DNA from: Pseudomonas cremoris
Lineage (GTDB): Bacteria; Pseudomonadota; Gammaproteobacteria; Pseudomonadales; Pseudomonadaceae
DNA length: 64,000 nt
Assembly: GCF_014230465.1 (NCBI RefSeq)
Contig: NZ_JAAXCY010000002.1
Span: 1-64,000 of the forward strand
Direction of reading: 5' to 3'
In this document: positions 43,118 to 50,640 of the stretch, in pieces
Numbering within the stretch: the first letter of the stretch is position 1
Layout: the number at the start of each line of letters is the position of its first letter
Notes under the pieces: generated by a model
What the model was told of the DNA's origin: nothing
Database searches by the model: none
Seen by the model: the letters and a program-made list of their open reading frames with translations, nothing else
Program-made: the position numbers and the translations under genes

Positions 43118-45063
43118 ATCACCAGGTAGGCGCGGCCCATGTGGCAGGTGAGGTTGGCGCCAACTTCGGCGTTGCCCAGGCGGATGCCCAGTGCTGAAAG
43201 AAGCGTGTTGACGATGGGGTCGAGGACCGGTGCCAGCACAGTTTTTATCAGCGTCACCACTGAATTGGTCACCGTTGTCAAAAGACCTGCGACGCTAGCC
43301 AGCGCGCTATTGGACACACTGCCACTGGGTGGCACGTAGGTGACCTGCAGGCCGTTCAAGGTTGCCCCTAGACTGTTAATGATATCCACGGTGGCGGGTG
43401 GGCTTTTGTAGGTCGGCAGTGCATTCATTTCGTTCACTGGCGAATAGAGCAATGTGCTGGTTTGCGCCGCCACGGTGGACAAGGCTCTCAAGTTCAAACC
43501 GCCGCCGACGCCCGCTGTTCGGGTTGCACTGCACAGCAACCCAGCCACAAGGCAATACCGCTCACCAAAATCGACCAGCCTGATGGGTTGCACCGTCACC
43601 GGGGCAGATGAAGAAAAGGCGGCAACCGGATCAACATAGCCAACGCCCAAAGTAGCGAGTGAAGTGGTGGCCGACACCGTCAACGACTTGGTGGCCGGCG
43701 TGGCGCAACTGAAATCCGTTACATGGCTTTCGGCACTGGCGGCCTCTATGTAAATGGACAACGATTGAGTGATATCCACGTCAGTGACGTTGCACCCCAC
43801 GAGGCACAGGATTCCCCCGACCACCGCGGGAATATTCAAGCTCAGCAGTCCACTGACCACCTGCGACACCGGTGTGGCAAGTCCGGTCAATATCGAACCG
43901 ACGCCCGACACAGCCTTGAGTATCGGCGCCTGGAGAACAACCAGGGTCCTGACTTGCGCCGTCCTTACAGAAATCTGATTGGTGGGTGGATTGTTTGCCA
44001 GCCCGGCCTTCGCCAGGGCGGGGTTGCCGATTGCCGACAATTGCGGCGGCTCGATCACCTTGGTCTGGATCGAGAGGCTGGCAAGCCCTGGAAGGCCCAC
44101 TTGAACAGCCGCACTAACCGCACTCTTGCTGTTGGACAACTGCGCCACCGCCTGCAATAGGTCAAACAACTGCACCGTGGAGTTCAGGGCAGCCATCGGC
44201 GTACCCGTCGCCACGTTCAACAGATTACCCACCGTCAGCACCTTGGTATTGGGCGCGATAGCCGCAATCGCCAGTATGTCGTTGACGTTTGCCAACACTC
44301 CCGTGCCGCCCTTTTGCAACAACGTCACCGCCGCCTGGACCAAGTCCGTCGCTGACGCAGCAGTGGTCAATAAGGTGGTGTAGTCGCCTGCGGTCACTTT
44401 CAACTGGATCGCCAACTGATCCAGGTAGCTGAGCAAATTGACGTTGGTGCCCAATATGCCTTGCCAGCCGGCTGCCGATATCGAGAGGCCACCACCCAGC
44501 AGGTTGGCGAACACTGCATTCAATGCTGGGGACTGGCTGGTATCCAACGACAACAGGTTATTACGAATGGTCAACTGCGCCACCGGCGGGGCCTGTGCAG
44601 CCACAGCCGTTGCACTCAAGGTGGTCTGCGTGGCGAGTGGCACGCCATTGAACAGATTCCAGATGCCGTTGGCGATACTGGTGGCCACCGCACTCGAGGC
44701 CACGACACGGATCGCATCGTTCTTGGTGGCGTCGGGCGTGAAAACCCGCAGGTTGCTGGCATTCGTCACAAGGGTGCCGCAGGTCACGACCAGAGCACGG
44801 CTGCCGCCGGCGACGATAGTGAAGCCATTGCGAGCGGCATTCTGCACGGCATACGCATTGGCGGTGGTATTGGAACCACACTGCCCACCCAAGCCCGCAG
44901 CTTCGAGGGCCGCGGTGTCGGCGATGGCCTGGACTTTGCGCTTTTCGAGGTACAGGCGCCCGCTATCAACGGCCAGCAACATGAACACCAAGGCCACCGC
45001 CATGGTTCCCGCCGCCATCAGGCCAATCGCACCACGCTGCCTGGAACGAAGTCGGGGAGACAT
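43114..45063 (-). CDS. tadG: Flp pilus protein TadG
   Basis: 649 aa. The N-terminal Tad/pilin-like anchor (RQRGAIGLMAAGTMAVALVF then LAVDSGRLYLEKRKVQAIAD) is followed by a long Ala/Thr/Val-rich extracytoplasmic region with few charges and about ten Cys, some paired (CGSNTT; CLVGC; CLVAGLLC). AAGGAG lies 6 nt before the ATG. TadG is required for Flp pilus assembly in other species; its exact position in the machine is uncertain. It is transcribed towards pprA. Confidence 0.9.
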   Translation of the reverse strand: MSPRLRSRQRGAIGLMAAGTMAVALVFMLLAVDSGRLYLEKRKVQAIADTAALEAAGLGGQCGSNTTANAYAVQNAARNGFTIVAGGSRALVVTCGTLVTNASNLRVFTPDATKNDAIRVVASSAVATSIANGIWNLFNGVPLATQTTLSATAVAAQAPPVAQLTIRNNLLSLDTSQSPALNAVFANLLGGGLSISAAGWQGILGTNVNLLSYLDQLAIQLKVTAGDYTTLLTTAASATDLVQAAVTLLQKGGTGVLANVNDILAIAAIAPNTKVLTVGNLLNVATGTPMAALNSTVQLFDLLQAVAQLSNSKSAVSAAVQVGLPGLASLSIQTKVIEPPQLSAIGNPALAKAGLANNPPTNQISVRTAQVRTLVVLQAPILKAVSGVGSILTGLATPVSQVVSGLLSLNIPAVVGGILCLVGCNVTDVDITQSLSIYIEAASAESHVTDFSCATPATKSLTVSATTSLATLGVGYVDPVAAFSSSAPVTVQPIRLVDFGERYCLVAGLLCSATRTAGVGGGLNLRALSTVAAQTSTLLYSPVNEMNALPTYKSPPATVDIINSLGATLNGLQVTYVPPSGSVSNSALASVAGLLTTVTNSVVTLIKTVLAPVLDPIVNTLLSALGIRLGNAEVGANLTCHMGRAYLVI

Positions 45064-45163
45064 CGAGCACTCCTTTAGCGCTTACTCTCCGTAGATGAGT
45101 TGGAGTGTAGACAAGGCTTGGTCAGTGCGCTGGCCAGTCGCCACATTAACGACTGACGGAGAA

Positions 45164-45201
45164 CCCCCTGTGGGAGCGGGCTTGCCCGCTCCCACAGGGG
45201 G
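45164..45201. repeat. extended REP hairpin
   Basis: A 17-bp perfect inverted repeat (45164-45180 with 45185-45201) encloses a 4-nt loop CTTG. The central REP core GTGGGAGCGGG is extended on both sides by C5/G5. It lies in the tadG upstream region, 14 bp past the stop of the DUF4136 gene. Confidence 0.9.
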
Positions 45202-45214
45202 GGTGTGGTGTTTT

Positions 45215-45772
45215 TTAATGAGGCGGGTAGGTAGAGAGGATTCGGCTTACCGTGGTGCGAATGGCATTACTGCGATCCTGCGGGTTCGGCGTGCTGCTCA
45301 TCATCTGCTCGTCACTGCCACGCCACACCAGCTTGCCGTCCTTGCCGTCGAGCAGGTCGATCTGGATGGTCGCGACTTTGTAGGTGATGTTGCGCGTTTC
45401 GTTGTACATCGGCCCGCCCCAGTAGCCATTCCACGGGCCACCCCAGGCGCCGCCGTAGTTGGTGGTGACTTGTTGCTGGCGGTCCTCGACGATCAGGTAG
45501 GCCTGCACGTTCAAGTCAGCCTTGGTGCCCGCCGCTGCCGGGCGCAGGCCACGCTGGTCGAGCTGTTCGCCCACCGCCTGGCGGATGCGTTGTTCGGTGA
45601 GGTCACTCTTGATGCGCGGATCATCCGGGCGGTACTGCAGCGCCGGGTCTTTCCAGGCCCAGCTGCGGTAAGCGCCGAAATCTCGGCTGGCATCAAAATC
45701 GTGATTGACCTGGCTGGTCTGGCAACCGCCCAGCAGCACTAAAAAAGCGAGGGTCGCGATACGACGAAACAT
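45215..45772 (-). CDS. DUF4136 lipoprotein
   Basis: 185 aa. Lipoprotein signal (ATLAFLVLLGGC, Cys about 17). The mature part begins VNHDFDASRDFGAYRSWAW, the DUF4136 hallmark, and contains [12 protein letters not shown] and LLDGKDGKLVWRG. An aromatic-Gly patch (GGAWGGPWNGYWGGPMYN) lies mid-protein. GGAGA precedes the ATG by about 5 nt. Function unknown; the next gene is a paralogue in the same orientation 45 bp upstream. Confidence 0.88.
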   Translation of the reverse strand: MFRRIATLAFLVLLGGCQTSQVNHDFDASRDFGAYRSWAWKDPALQYRPDDPRIKSDLTEQRIRQAVGEQLDQRGLRPAAAGTKADLNVQAYLIVEDRQQQVTTNYGGAWGGPWNGYWGGPMYNETRNITYKVATIQIDLLDGKDGKLVWRGSDEQMMSSTPNPQDRSNAIRTTVSRILSTYPPH

Positions 45773-45817
45773 GGTTTTTCTCCAAAGAGCGAACGGCGCT
45801 AGGGATGAGAATAGCTG

Positions 45818-46420
45818 TTAACTGGGCGGATAGGCGGTCATGGCCTTTTGCACGGCCTGGCGCAAGGCATCAGCGCGTTGACTGAGGCTGCCTTGGCTGG
45901 CAGTTTCGGCACTGGTGCTCCATACCGGCTGGCCACTGCGCGCGTCGAACAGGTTGACGCGCACCACCGCCACCGTGACTTCATAGGTGCGCACCACCGG
46001 TACCGAGTTGTACATGCCATAGCCGTTGCCATACCGGTTGTAGCCGCCATAACCGTAGCCGTAGTCATCCTGGACTTGCTTGAGACGCTTCTCCAGGCGC
46101 ACATCGGCGCTCACCAACAAGTCCGGTGGACGGTTGTCATGCAATGGGCGCAGGCCGCGCTGGTCGAGGGCGCCGCTGACGGCTTCGGCAATTTGCGCCG
46201 AATCGGCCCATGCCGAACCTGCAGGCAGTTGACCGTTGCGCCAGGCCCAATTGCGGTAGGCACCGTAATCGCGCACCGGCGCAGGATAAGCGCTGGCATC
46301 GAAGGTGTTAGCCGCCTGAACAGGCGCGGGTGGGATTGGCGCCGAGGCGGCCACATAGGGATTGGGGCTGGAGCACGCCCCCAAACCGAGAGACAACAGG
46401 ATCAAACAGAGACGACGCAT
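45818..46420 (-). CDS. DUF4136 lipoprotein, paralogue
   Basis: 200 aa. Lipobox LGLGAC, then a Pro/Ala linker and [25 protein letters not shown] and [17 protein letters not shown] aligning with the protein at 45215-45772. The aromatic patch is here a Tyr-Gly-Asn stretch ([21 protein letters not shown], 21 residues shortened here to its [10 protein letters not shown] core). GGAGG lies 5 nt before the ATG. The pair looks like a tandem duplication that has diverged; no function is known. Confidence 0.88.
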   Translation of the reverse strand: MRRLCLILLSLGLGACSSPNPYVAASAPIPPAPVQAANTFDASAYPAPVRDYGAYRNWAWRNGQLPAGSAWADSAQIAEAVSGALDQRGLRPLHDNRPPDLLVSADVRLEKRLKQVQDDYGYGYGGYNRYGNGYGMYNSVPVVRTYEVTVAVVRVNLFDARSGQPVWSTSAETASQGSLSQRADALRQAVQKAMTAYPPS

Positions 46421-46444
46421 TTCGACCTCCGCAGACTGGGCCGC

Positions 46445-47194
46445 TTAAACCGGACGGCAGATCCAGTGCAAATAACGCCCAAGTCCGGCAAAGCTTGGGT
46501 GACGACGGTGAGCGAGTTCCATCTCCAAAAGATCCTGCACATTTGCGCGGGCCTGGAATTCCACCGGCATGTAGTCGTGGAACACCCGCACACCACTTTG
46601 GCTTTCGACCTGCCAAAGGCCTTCGAGTTGCGCCGCCAATTCCCGTGGGTCGAGGGGTTGCTGCGGCGTGAGGCTCTGTTTCTCGCCAGCCATGTCGTTC
46701 TTGCGCATTTTACGGAAGTGGCCTTTGAGCAAATTACGGTAGATCAACGCATCCCGGTTGTAGAACGCCAGGGACAGCCAGCCACCGGGCACCGTGAGCT
46801 GGTGCAACACGGGCAGGATCGCATGGGGCTCGGCCAGCCACTCCAGCACGGCGTGGCATAACACCAGGTCGTACGGCTCGGTGAGTTGGCCAAGCAGGTC
46901 CTGCCACGGCGCATGAATAAAGGTCGCCGTTTGCCCAGCGTCGGCGAAACGTTGGCGTGCACCTTCAAGCATCGGTTCGGCGGGCTCGGCCAGGGTGACT
47001 TGATGGCCTTGCTCGGCCAGCCACAACGACATATGGCCCAACCCCGCCCCGATATCCAACACGCGCAATGGGCGCTTCGGCAGCGCCTCGGTCAGGTCGG
47101 CCTGCAGCACCGCCAGGCGAATCGCACCCTTGGCCCCGCCATAGATTTTTTCGGCAAAACGCGTGGCCAACTGGTCGAAATGACGATCACTCAT
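46445..47194 (-). CDS. cmoM: tRNA 5-carboxymethoxyuridine methyltransferase CmoM (SmtA)
   Basis: 249 aa SAM-dependent methyltransferase. It has the opening DRHFDQLATRFAEKIYGGAKG, motif I RVLDIGAGLGHMSLWLAEQG, LVLCHAVLEWLAEP, PGGWLSLAFYN, and the C-terminal GVRVFHDYM and LGRYLHWI. These match E. coli CmoM, which methylates cmo5U34 to mcmo5U in tRNA. The ATG at 47194 overlaps the end of the MazG-like gene by 8 bp, so the two are probably coupled. Confidence 0.9.
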   Translation of the reverse strand: MSDRHFDQLATRFAEKIYGGAKGAIRLAVLQADLTEALPKRPLRVLDIGAGLGHMSLWLAEQGHQVTLAEPAEPMLEGARQRFADAGQTATFIHAPWQDLLGQLTEPYDLVLCHAVLEWLAEPHAILPVLHQLTVPGGWLSLAFYNRDALIYRNLLKGHFRKMRKNDMAGEKQSLTPQQPLDPRELAAQLEGLWQVESQSGVRVFHDYMPVEFQARANVQDLLEMELAHRRHPSFAGLGRYLHWICRPV

Positions 47195-47495
47195 GGGCAA
47201 ACCGCCGCTCGCTGTCGGCCAACTTGGCGCGCACCACCTCGTTCATGTCCAGGCCCAACTCACTGCACAACAACAGCAGGTACAACACGATATCGCCCAC
47301 TTCCTGCCCGGCATGGGCGAGTTTGTCGGCGGGCAACTGACGGGATTGGTCTTCGGTGAGCCATTGGAAGATCTCCACCAACTCGGACATTTCCACGCTG
47401 GCGGCCATGGCCAGGTTTTTTGGGCTGTGGAACTGCTTCCAGTCGTTGGTATCGCGGATGCGGTGCAGGCGTTCGGTGAGGTGTTCGAGGTTCAT
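47187..47495 (-). CDS. MazG-like nucleotide pyrophosphohydrolase
   Basis: 102 aa from the ATG at 47495 (AGGAG 7 nt upstream; upstream in-frame sequence is REP-derived). Helical all-alpha NTP-PPase with the family E-x2-E...E-x2-D metal sites: SVEMSELVEIFQWLTEDQ and HAGQEVGDIVLYLLLLCSELG. WKQFHSPKNLAMA is typical of the XTP3TPA/RS21-C6 subgroup, which degrades modified dNTPs (e.g. dCTP analogues). It overlaps cmoM. Confidence 0.9.
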   Translation of the reverse strand: MNLEHLTERLHRIRDTNDWKQFHSPKNLAMAASVEMSELVEIFQWLTEDQSRQLPADKLAHAGQEVGDIVLYLLLLCSELGLDMNEVVRAKLADSERRFAHE

Positions 47496-47571
47496 GCGGG
47501 GGCTCCTGAAGGTGTATAGCTTCGGGGGGATCTGGCTTGAAGGCAAGTGAATCTCCGGGTGTTCTTGAGGA

Positions 47572-47651
47572 CGCCTTCGCGAGCAAGCCCGCTCCCACAT
47601 TTGAGGGTATTCACAAATCCAAATGTGGGAGCGGGCTTGCTCGCGAAGGCG
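47572..47651. repeat. REPIN, tail-to-tail orientation
   Basis: Two perfect 31-bp arms (47572-47602 and 47621-47651) with an 18-bp centre. Here the GCGAAGGCG ends point outward and the GTGGGAG ends inward, opposite to the other doublets. It sits between the pbpC stop and the mazG-like gene. Confidence 0.9.
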
Positions 47652-47653
47652 AT

Positions 47654-50038
47654 TCAATCAACGACGCTGAACTCAAGCCTGGCGGTTTGCCCCGCTTCAT
47701 CGAGCACACTCAACTGATACCGACCCAACTGCTCGAAACTGGCATTGATAAAGTCCTGGCTGGCACTGTCCCCCAGCGGCGCGCCATTGAGAAACCACCA
47801 ACGCCGACCGCTGCCGCCGAGCGCAGACAGTTTCAGGCGCAGGGCTTGCTGGCTACCCGCCGGCAACCGCAGTTGATCGCCCTCACGCACGCCGACAATC
47901 GACAGTGGCGAGGACGCCGCCAGCGCTGGCGGCGGGCAATCGGGATCAGCGGCCGGAATGCGTGCTTCGCGACGTTCGACCCTGGGCAACCACGGTTCCA
48001 GCGGCGCAGGCCACAGGGCGATGTTTTTGAGCGCTGCGCCCGGGCAATGGGCATCGACTCGCAGCCCCTTGGCGTTGACCCACACGCTCTCCATCAACCC
48101 CACGCTCAACGGTTGATCCAACGCCTGCAACGTCGGTGGCGTAGTGTTATCCAGCGTCCAGGCAAAGCGTTGGCGACGGCAATTGGGATCGGTGCGGCTC
48201 ATGGGCTGGCCCAGCGGCCAACAGATCGCCGCCACGCCGACATTCGCGGGAGCCGGTTTGACGGGTGCGCTGATGCCGCGCTGGCTGTCGCGGTTGGTCA
48301 GCACATCGTGCACTTGCAGCATCAAGGGTGCCGCCGAGGCGAGGCCGAATTGCCCCGGCACCGGTGTGCCGTCCGGTCGGCCTATCCACACGCCAATCAA
48401 GTACCGCGGCCCCACGCCAATCGCCCAGGCATCGCGAAAGCCATAGCTGGTGCCGGTTTTCCACGCCAGCACTGGGCGCTGTACCAGCTCCGCACGCGGG
48501 TCACGGTCGGGCCGCGCCTGGCCACTGAGGATCCGCCGCACAATCCAGGCGCCACCTGGCGACAACATCGGGCGCTCCCTGAGTTCGTCGTCCGGCTGCA
48601 AGCGAATCGTCGCACTCTTGCCGTCGCGCGCGAAGGCGCTGTAGCCGCTTACCAAGTCTTCCAGGCGGCTGCCCGCACCACCCAGGATCAACGCCAGGTT
48701 GGGCTCGGCCAATGCAGGCAATGCCAATGGCACGCCGCCGATACGCATCTGCGCGGCAAAACGTTTGGGCCCGTAGGCTTCCAGCAGTTGCACCGCCGGC
48801 AGGTTCAGGGAACTGGACAGCGCCGTACTCGCCGGCACCGCACCGGTAAAGCCCATGGAGAAATTGCCCGGCCGGTAATCGCCATACCGCCGGGGTACGT
48901 CCTGTAGCAGGGATTCGGAGTGGATCAACCCATCGTCCAGGGCCATGCCATAGAGGAAGGGTTTCAAGGTGGAACCCGGAGAACGCAGCGCGCTGACCAT
49001 GTCCACATGGCCAAAACGCTTGGCATCGTTGATGTCCACAGACCCGAGGTAGGCGCGCACGGCCATGGTTTCTTCTTCCACCACCAAAATAGCGGCAGAG
49101 GTGTGCTCCGGCAGGCGCGCGCGCCAACCCAGCAGCAGGTCTTCAAGACGGCGCTGTAGGGTGGCATCCAAGGTGGTGCGGATCAGCGGCGGGCTGTCGG
49201 GACGGTTCAGACGCCGGGCAAGCAAAGGGGCCAGGCTCGGTTCCAGGCGCGGGGCGAGCAGCAGCGGTTCCTCCAGGGCTTCATCGACAGCAGCTTGCGG
49301 CCACACCTTGAATTCGGCGAGGCGGCGCAGCACTTTGTCGCGGGCTTCCTGGGCACGTTGCGGGTGGCGGTCAGGGCGCAGGCGGCTCGGCGCTTGGGGT
49401 AATACCGCGAGCAAGGCGGCTTCGGCATGGGTCAGCTGGGCCGGGGACTTGCCCAGGTAGGCCCAACTGGCCGCGGCAACGCCCTGCAAGGTACCGCCAA
49501 AAGGCGCGCGGTTCAGGTACAGGTTGAGGATTTGCTCCTTGGACAAGTGCCATTCCAACTGCGCAGTACGCCACAACTGACGCAACTTGCCGTGGAAGGT
49601 GCGCGAATGCGGGTCCAGCAGGCGGGCCACCTGCATCGACAAGGTACTGCCGCCGGACACCACTCGTGCGCCGGTCAGGTTCTGCCAGGTCGCACGTACC
49701 AGCGCCAACGGGTTTACGCCGGGGTGCTGATAGAACCAGCGGTCTTCGTAGGTGAGTAGTGCGTCGAGGTAATAGGGCGAGACTTCGTTGGTTTGTACCG
49801 GGTAGCGCCACACGCCGTTGGCATCGGCGAAACGCCACAATGGGGTGCCATCCTCGGCGAGGACGACGCGGGCCAGGTCGTCTTGAGGCAAGGGTAACGG
49901 CCAGATGCGGTCGGCGAGCCACAGCAGCGCAAGCACCAACACCCCACTTGCCAAGGCCCAACGCAATAAATGTGGGAGCGGCGGTGCGACGATTCGACTT
50001 GCTCGCGAATGCGGTGTCTCTGCCAATGGCGATGTCAC
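47654..50038 (-). CDS. pbpC: penicillin-binding protein 1C
   Basis: About 794 aa from a GTG at 50038. It has one TM (WALASGVLVLALLWLADRIW), the GT51 transglycosylase (EDRWFYQHPGVNPLALVRA, GGSTLSMQVARLL, LNLYLNRAPFGG), a transpeptidase with SxxK in SPGSTLKPFLYG, SxN in SSLNLPAV, KTGTSYGFRDAWAIG, and the BiPBP_C domain at the end. It is periplasmic and builds or repairs peptidoglycan, classically paired with YfhM. The first about 24 residues (SPLAETPHSRASRIVAPPL) are encoded by a REP element and have no Shine-Dalgarno site. The functional start may be further in (TTG at 49966 or 49954). Confidence 0.9.
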   Translation of the reverse strand: MTSPLAETPHSRASRIVAPPLPHLLRWALASGVLVLALLWLADRIWPLPLPQDDLARVVLAEDGTPLWRFADANGVWRYPVQTNEVSPYYLDALLTYEDRWFYQHPGVNPLALVRATWQNLTGARVVSGGSTLSMQVARLLDPHSRTFHGKLRQLWRTAQLEWHLSKEQILNLYLNRAPFGGTLQGVAAASWAYLGKSPAQLTHAEAALLAVLPQAPSRLRPDRHPQRAQEARDKVLRRLAEFKVWPQAAVDEALEEPLLLAPRLEPSLAPLLARRLNRPDSPPLIRTTLDATLQRRLEDLLLGWRARLPEHTSAAILVVEEETMAVRAYLGSVDINDAKRFGHVDMVSALRSPGSTLKPFLYGMALDDGLIHSESLLQDVPRRYGDYRPGNFSMGFTGAVPASTALSSSLNLPAVQLLEAYGPKRFAAQMRIGGVPLALPALAEPNLALILGGAGSRLEDLVSGYSAFARDGKSATIRLQPDDELRERPMLSPGGAWIVRRILSGQARPDRDPRAELVQRPVLAWKTGTSYGFRDAWAIGVGPRYLIGVWIGRPDGTPVPGQFGLASAAPLMLQVHDVLTNRDSQRGISAPVKPAPANVGVAAICWPLGQPMSRTDPNCRRQRFAWTLDNTTPPTLQALDQPLSVGLMESVWVNAKGLRVDAHCPGAALKNIALWPAPLEPWLPRVERREARIPAADPDCPPPALAASSPLSIVGVREGDQLRLPAGSQQALRLKLSALGGSGRRWWFLNGAPLGDSASQDFINASFEQLGRYQLSVLDEAGQTARLEFSVVD

Positions 50039-50076
50039 TGACCCACCGCTTTCGCGAGCAAGCCCGCTCCCACATT
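49968..50076. repeat. REPIN overlapping the 5' end of pbpC
   Basis: The distal arm (about 50049-50076) is a normal REP. The proximal arm (from 49968) is a longer variant in which the core GGGCTTGC is interrupted by an extra 15 bp (GGCGGTGCGACGATTCGA). This proximal arm lies within the pbpC reading frame. Confidence 0.85.
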
Positions 50077-50208
50077 AGACCGAGTACATCCATCACTCTT
50101 GATTAATCGCAAACTCAAACGGGCAAACCTCTATGCTTGTAGGGAACTAGCCTGTCGCAATAACAACCAAAGGCACAGATACGCCCACCTTCTCATCAGG
50201 ACACACAT

Positions 50209-50502
50209 ATGCAGGTAGAAAGCTTTTTCGAATGGTTGGGCCAGGCGCTTGGTTCCATCATCCGTTTTATCGTCGACGGGCTCAGCGGGTTGTTCGGTGC
50301 CTTGACCCATGCCGGCGGCAATTTTGTCGAAGGCCTGTCGCGTACGTTGGGCATGGACACTTCGATCATCAGCATCATTACCCTGATTGTTGGCCTGCTA
50401 TTCCTGTATTCGGCGGTGCGCGCCTTTATGCGGGCGTCGATCATCATCGGGGTTATCTGGTTGATGTTGGGTCTTTGGCTGCTGAGCTGGGTGGTGCACT
50501 GA
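50209..50502 (+). CDS. small inner-membrane protein, unknown
   Basis: 97 aa. Amphipathic N-terminal half (SFFEWLGQALGSIIRFIVDG, LSGLFGALTHAGGNFVEGL) and two TM segments (SIISIITLIVGLLFLYSAV and SIIIGVIWLMLGLWLLSWVV) joined by RAFMRA. It lies between pbpC and the alpha-2-macroglobulin gene but on the opposite strand. A weak AGGAC site precedes the ATG. No family recognised. Confidence 0.75.
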   Translation: MQVESFFEWLGQALGSIIRFIVDGLSGLFGALTHAGGNFVEGLSRTLGMDTSIISIITLIVGLLFLYSAVRAFMRASIIIGVIWLMLGLWLLSWVVH

Positions 50503-50526
50503 TCCCCCAGACACCCTCAGTTCCCC

Positions 50527-50613
50527 GTGGGAGCGGGCTTGCTCGCGAAGGCGGTGTATCAGTATCAGATGTGCTGACTGACACTGCGCCTTCGCGAGCA
50601 AGCCCGCTCCCAC
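50527..50613. repeat. REPIN
   Basis: GTGGGAGCGGGCTTGCTCGC at 50527 is repeated inverted and ends at 50613. Lies between convergent genes, 24 bp past the small membrane-protein stop. Confidence 0.9.
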
Positions 50614-50640
50614 ATTTGGCTTCCATTTCAAACTGAACGA

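Noticed and set aside
47496..47657. N-terminal extension of the MazG-like protein by 54 residues
   Set aside because: The added residues come from REP sequence and the ATG at 47495 has a good ribosome-binding site.
47572..50613. Cluster of palindromes considered as a CRISPR array
   Set aside because: Spacing is irregular, the units are inverted pairs, and the sequence is the REP family seen elsewhere in the window.
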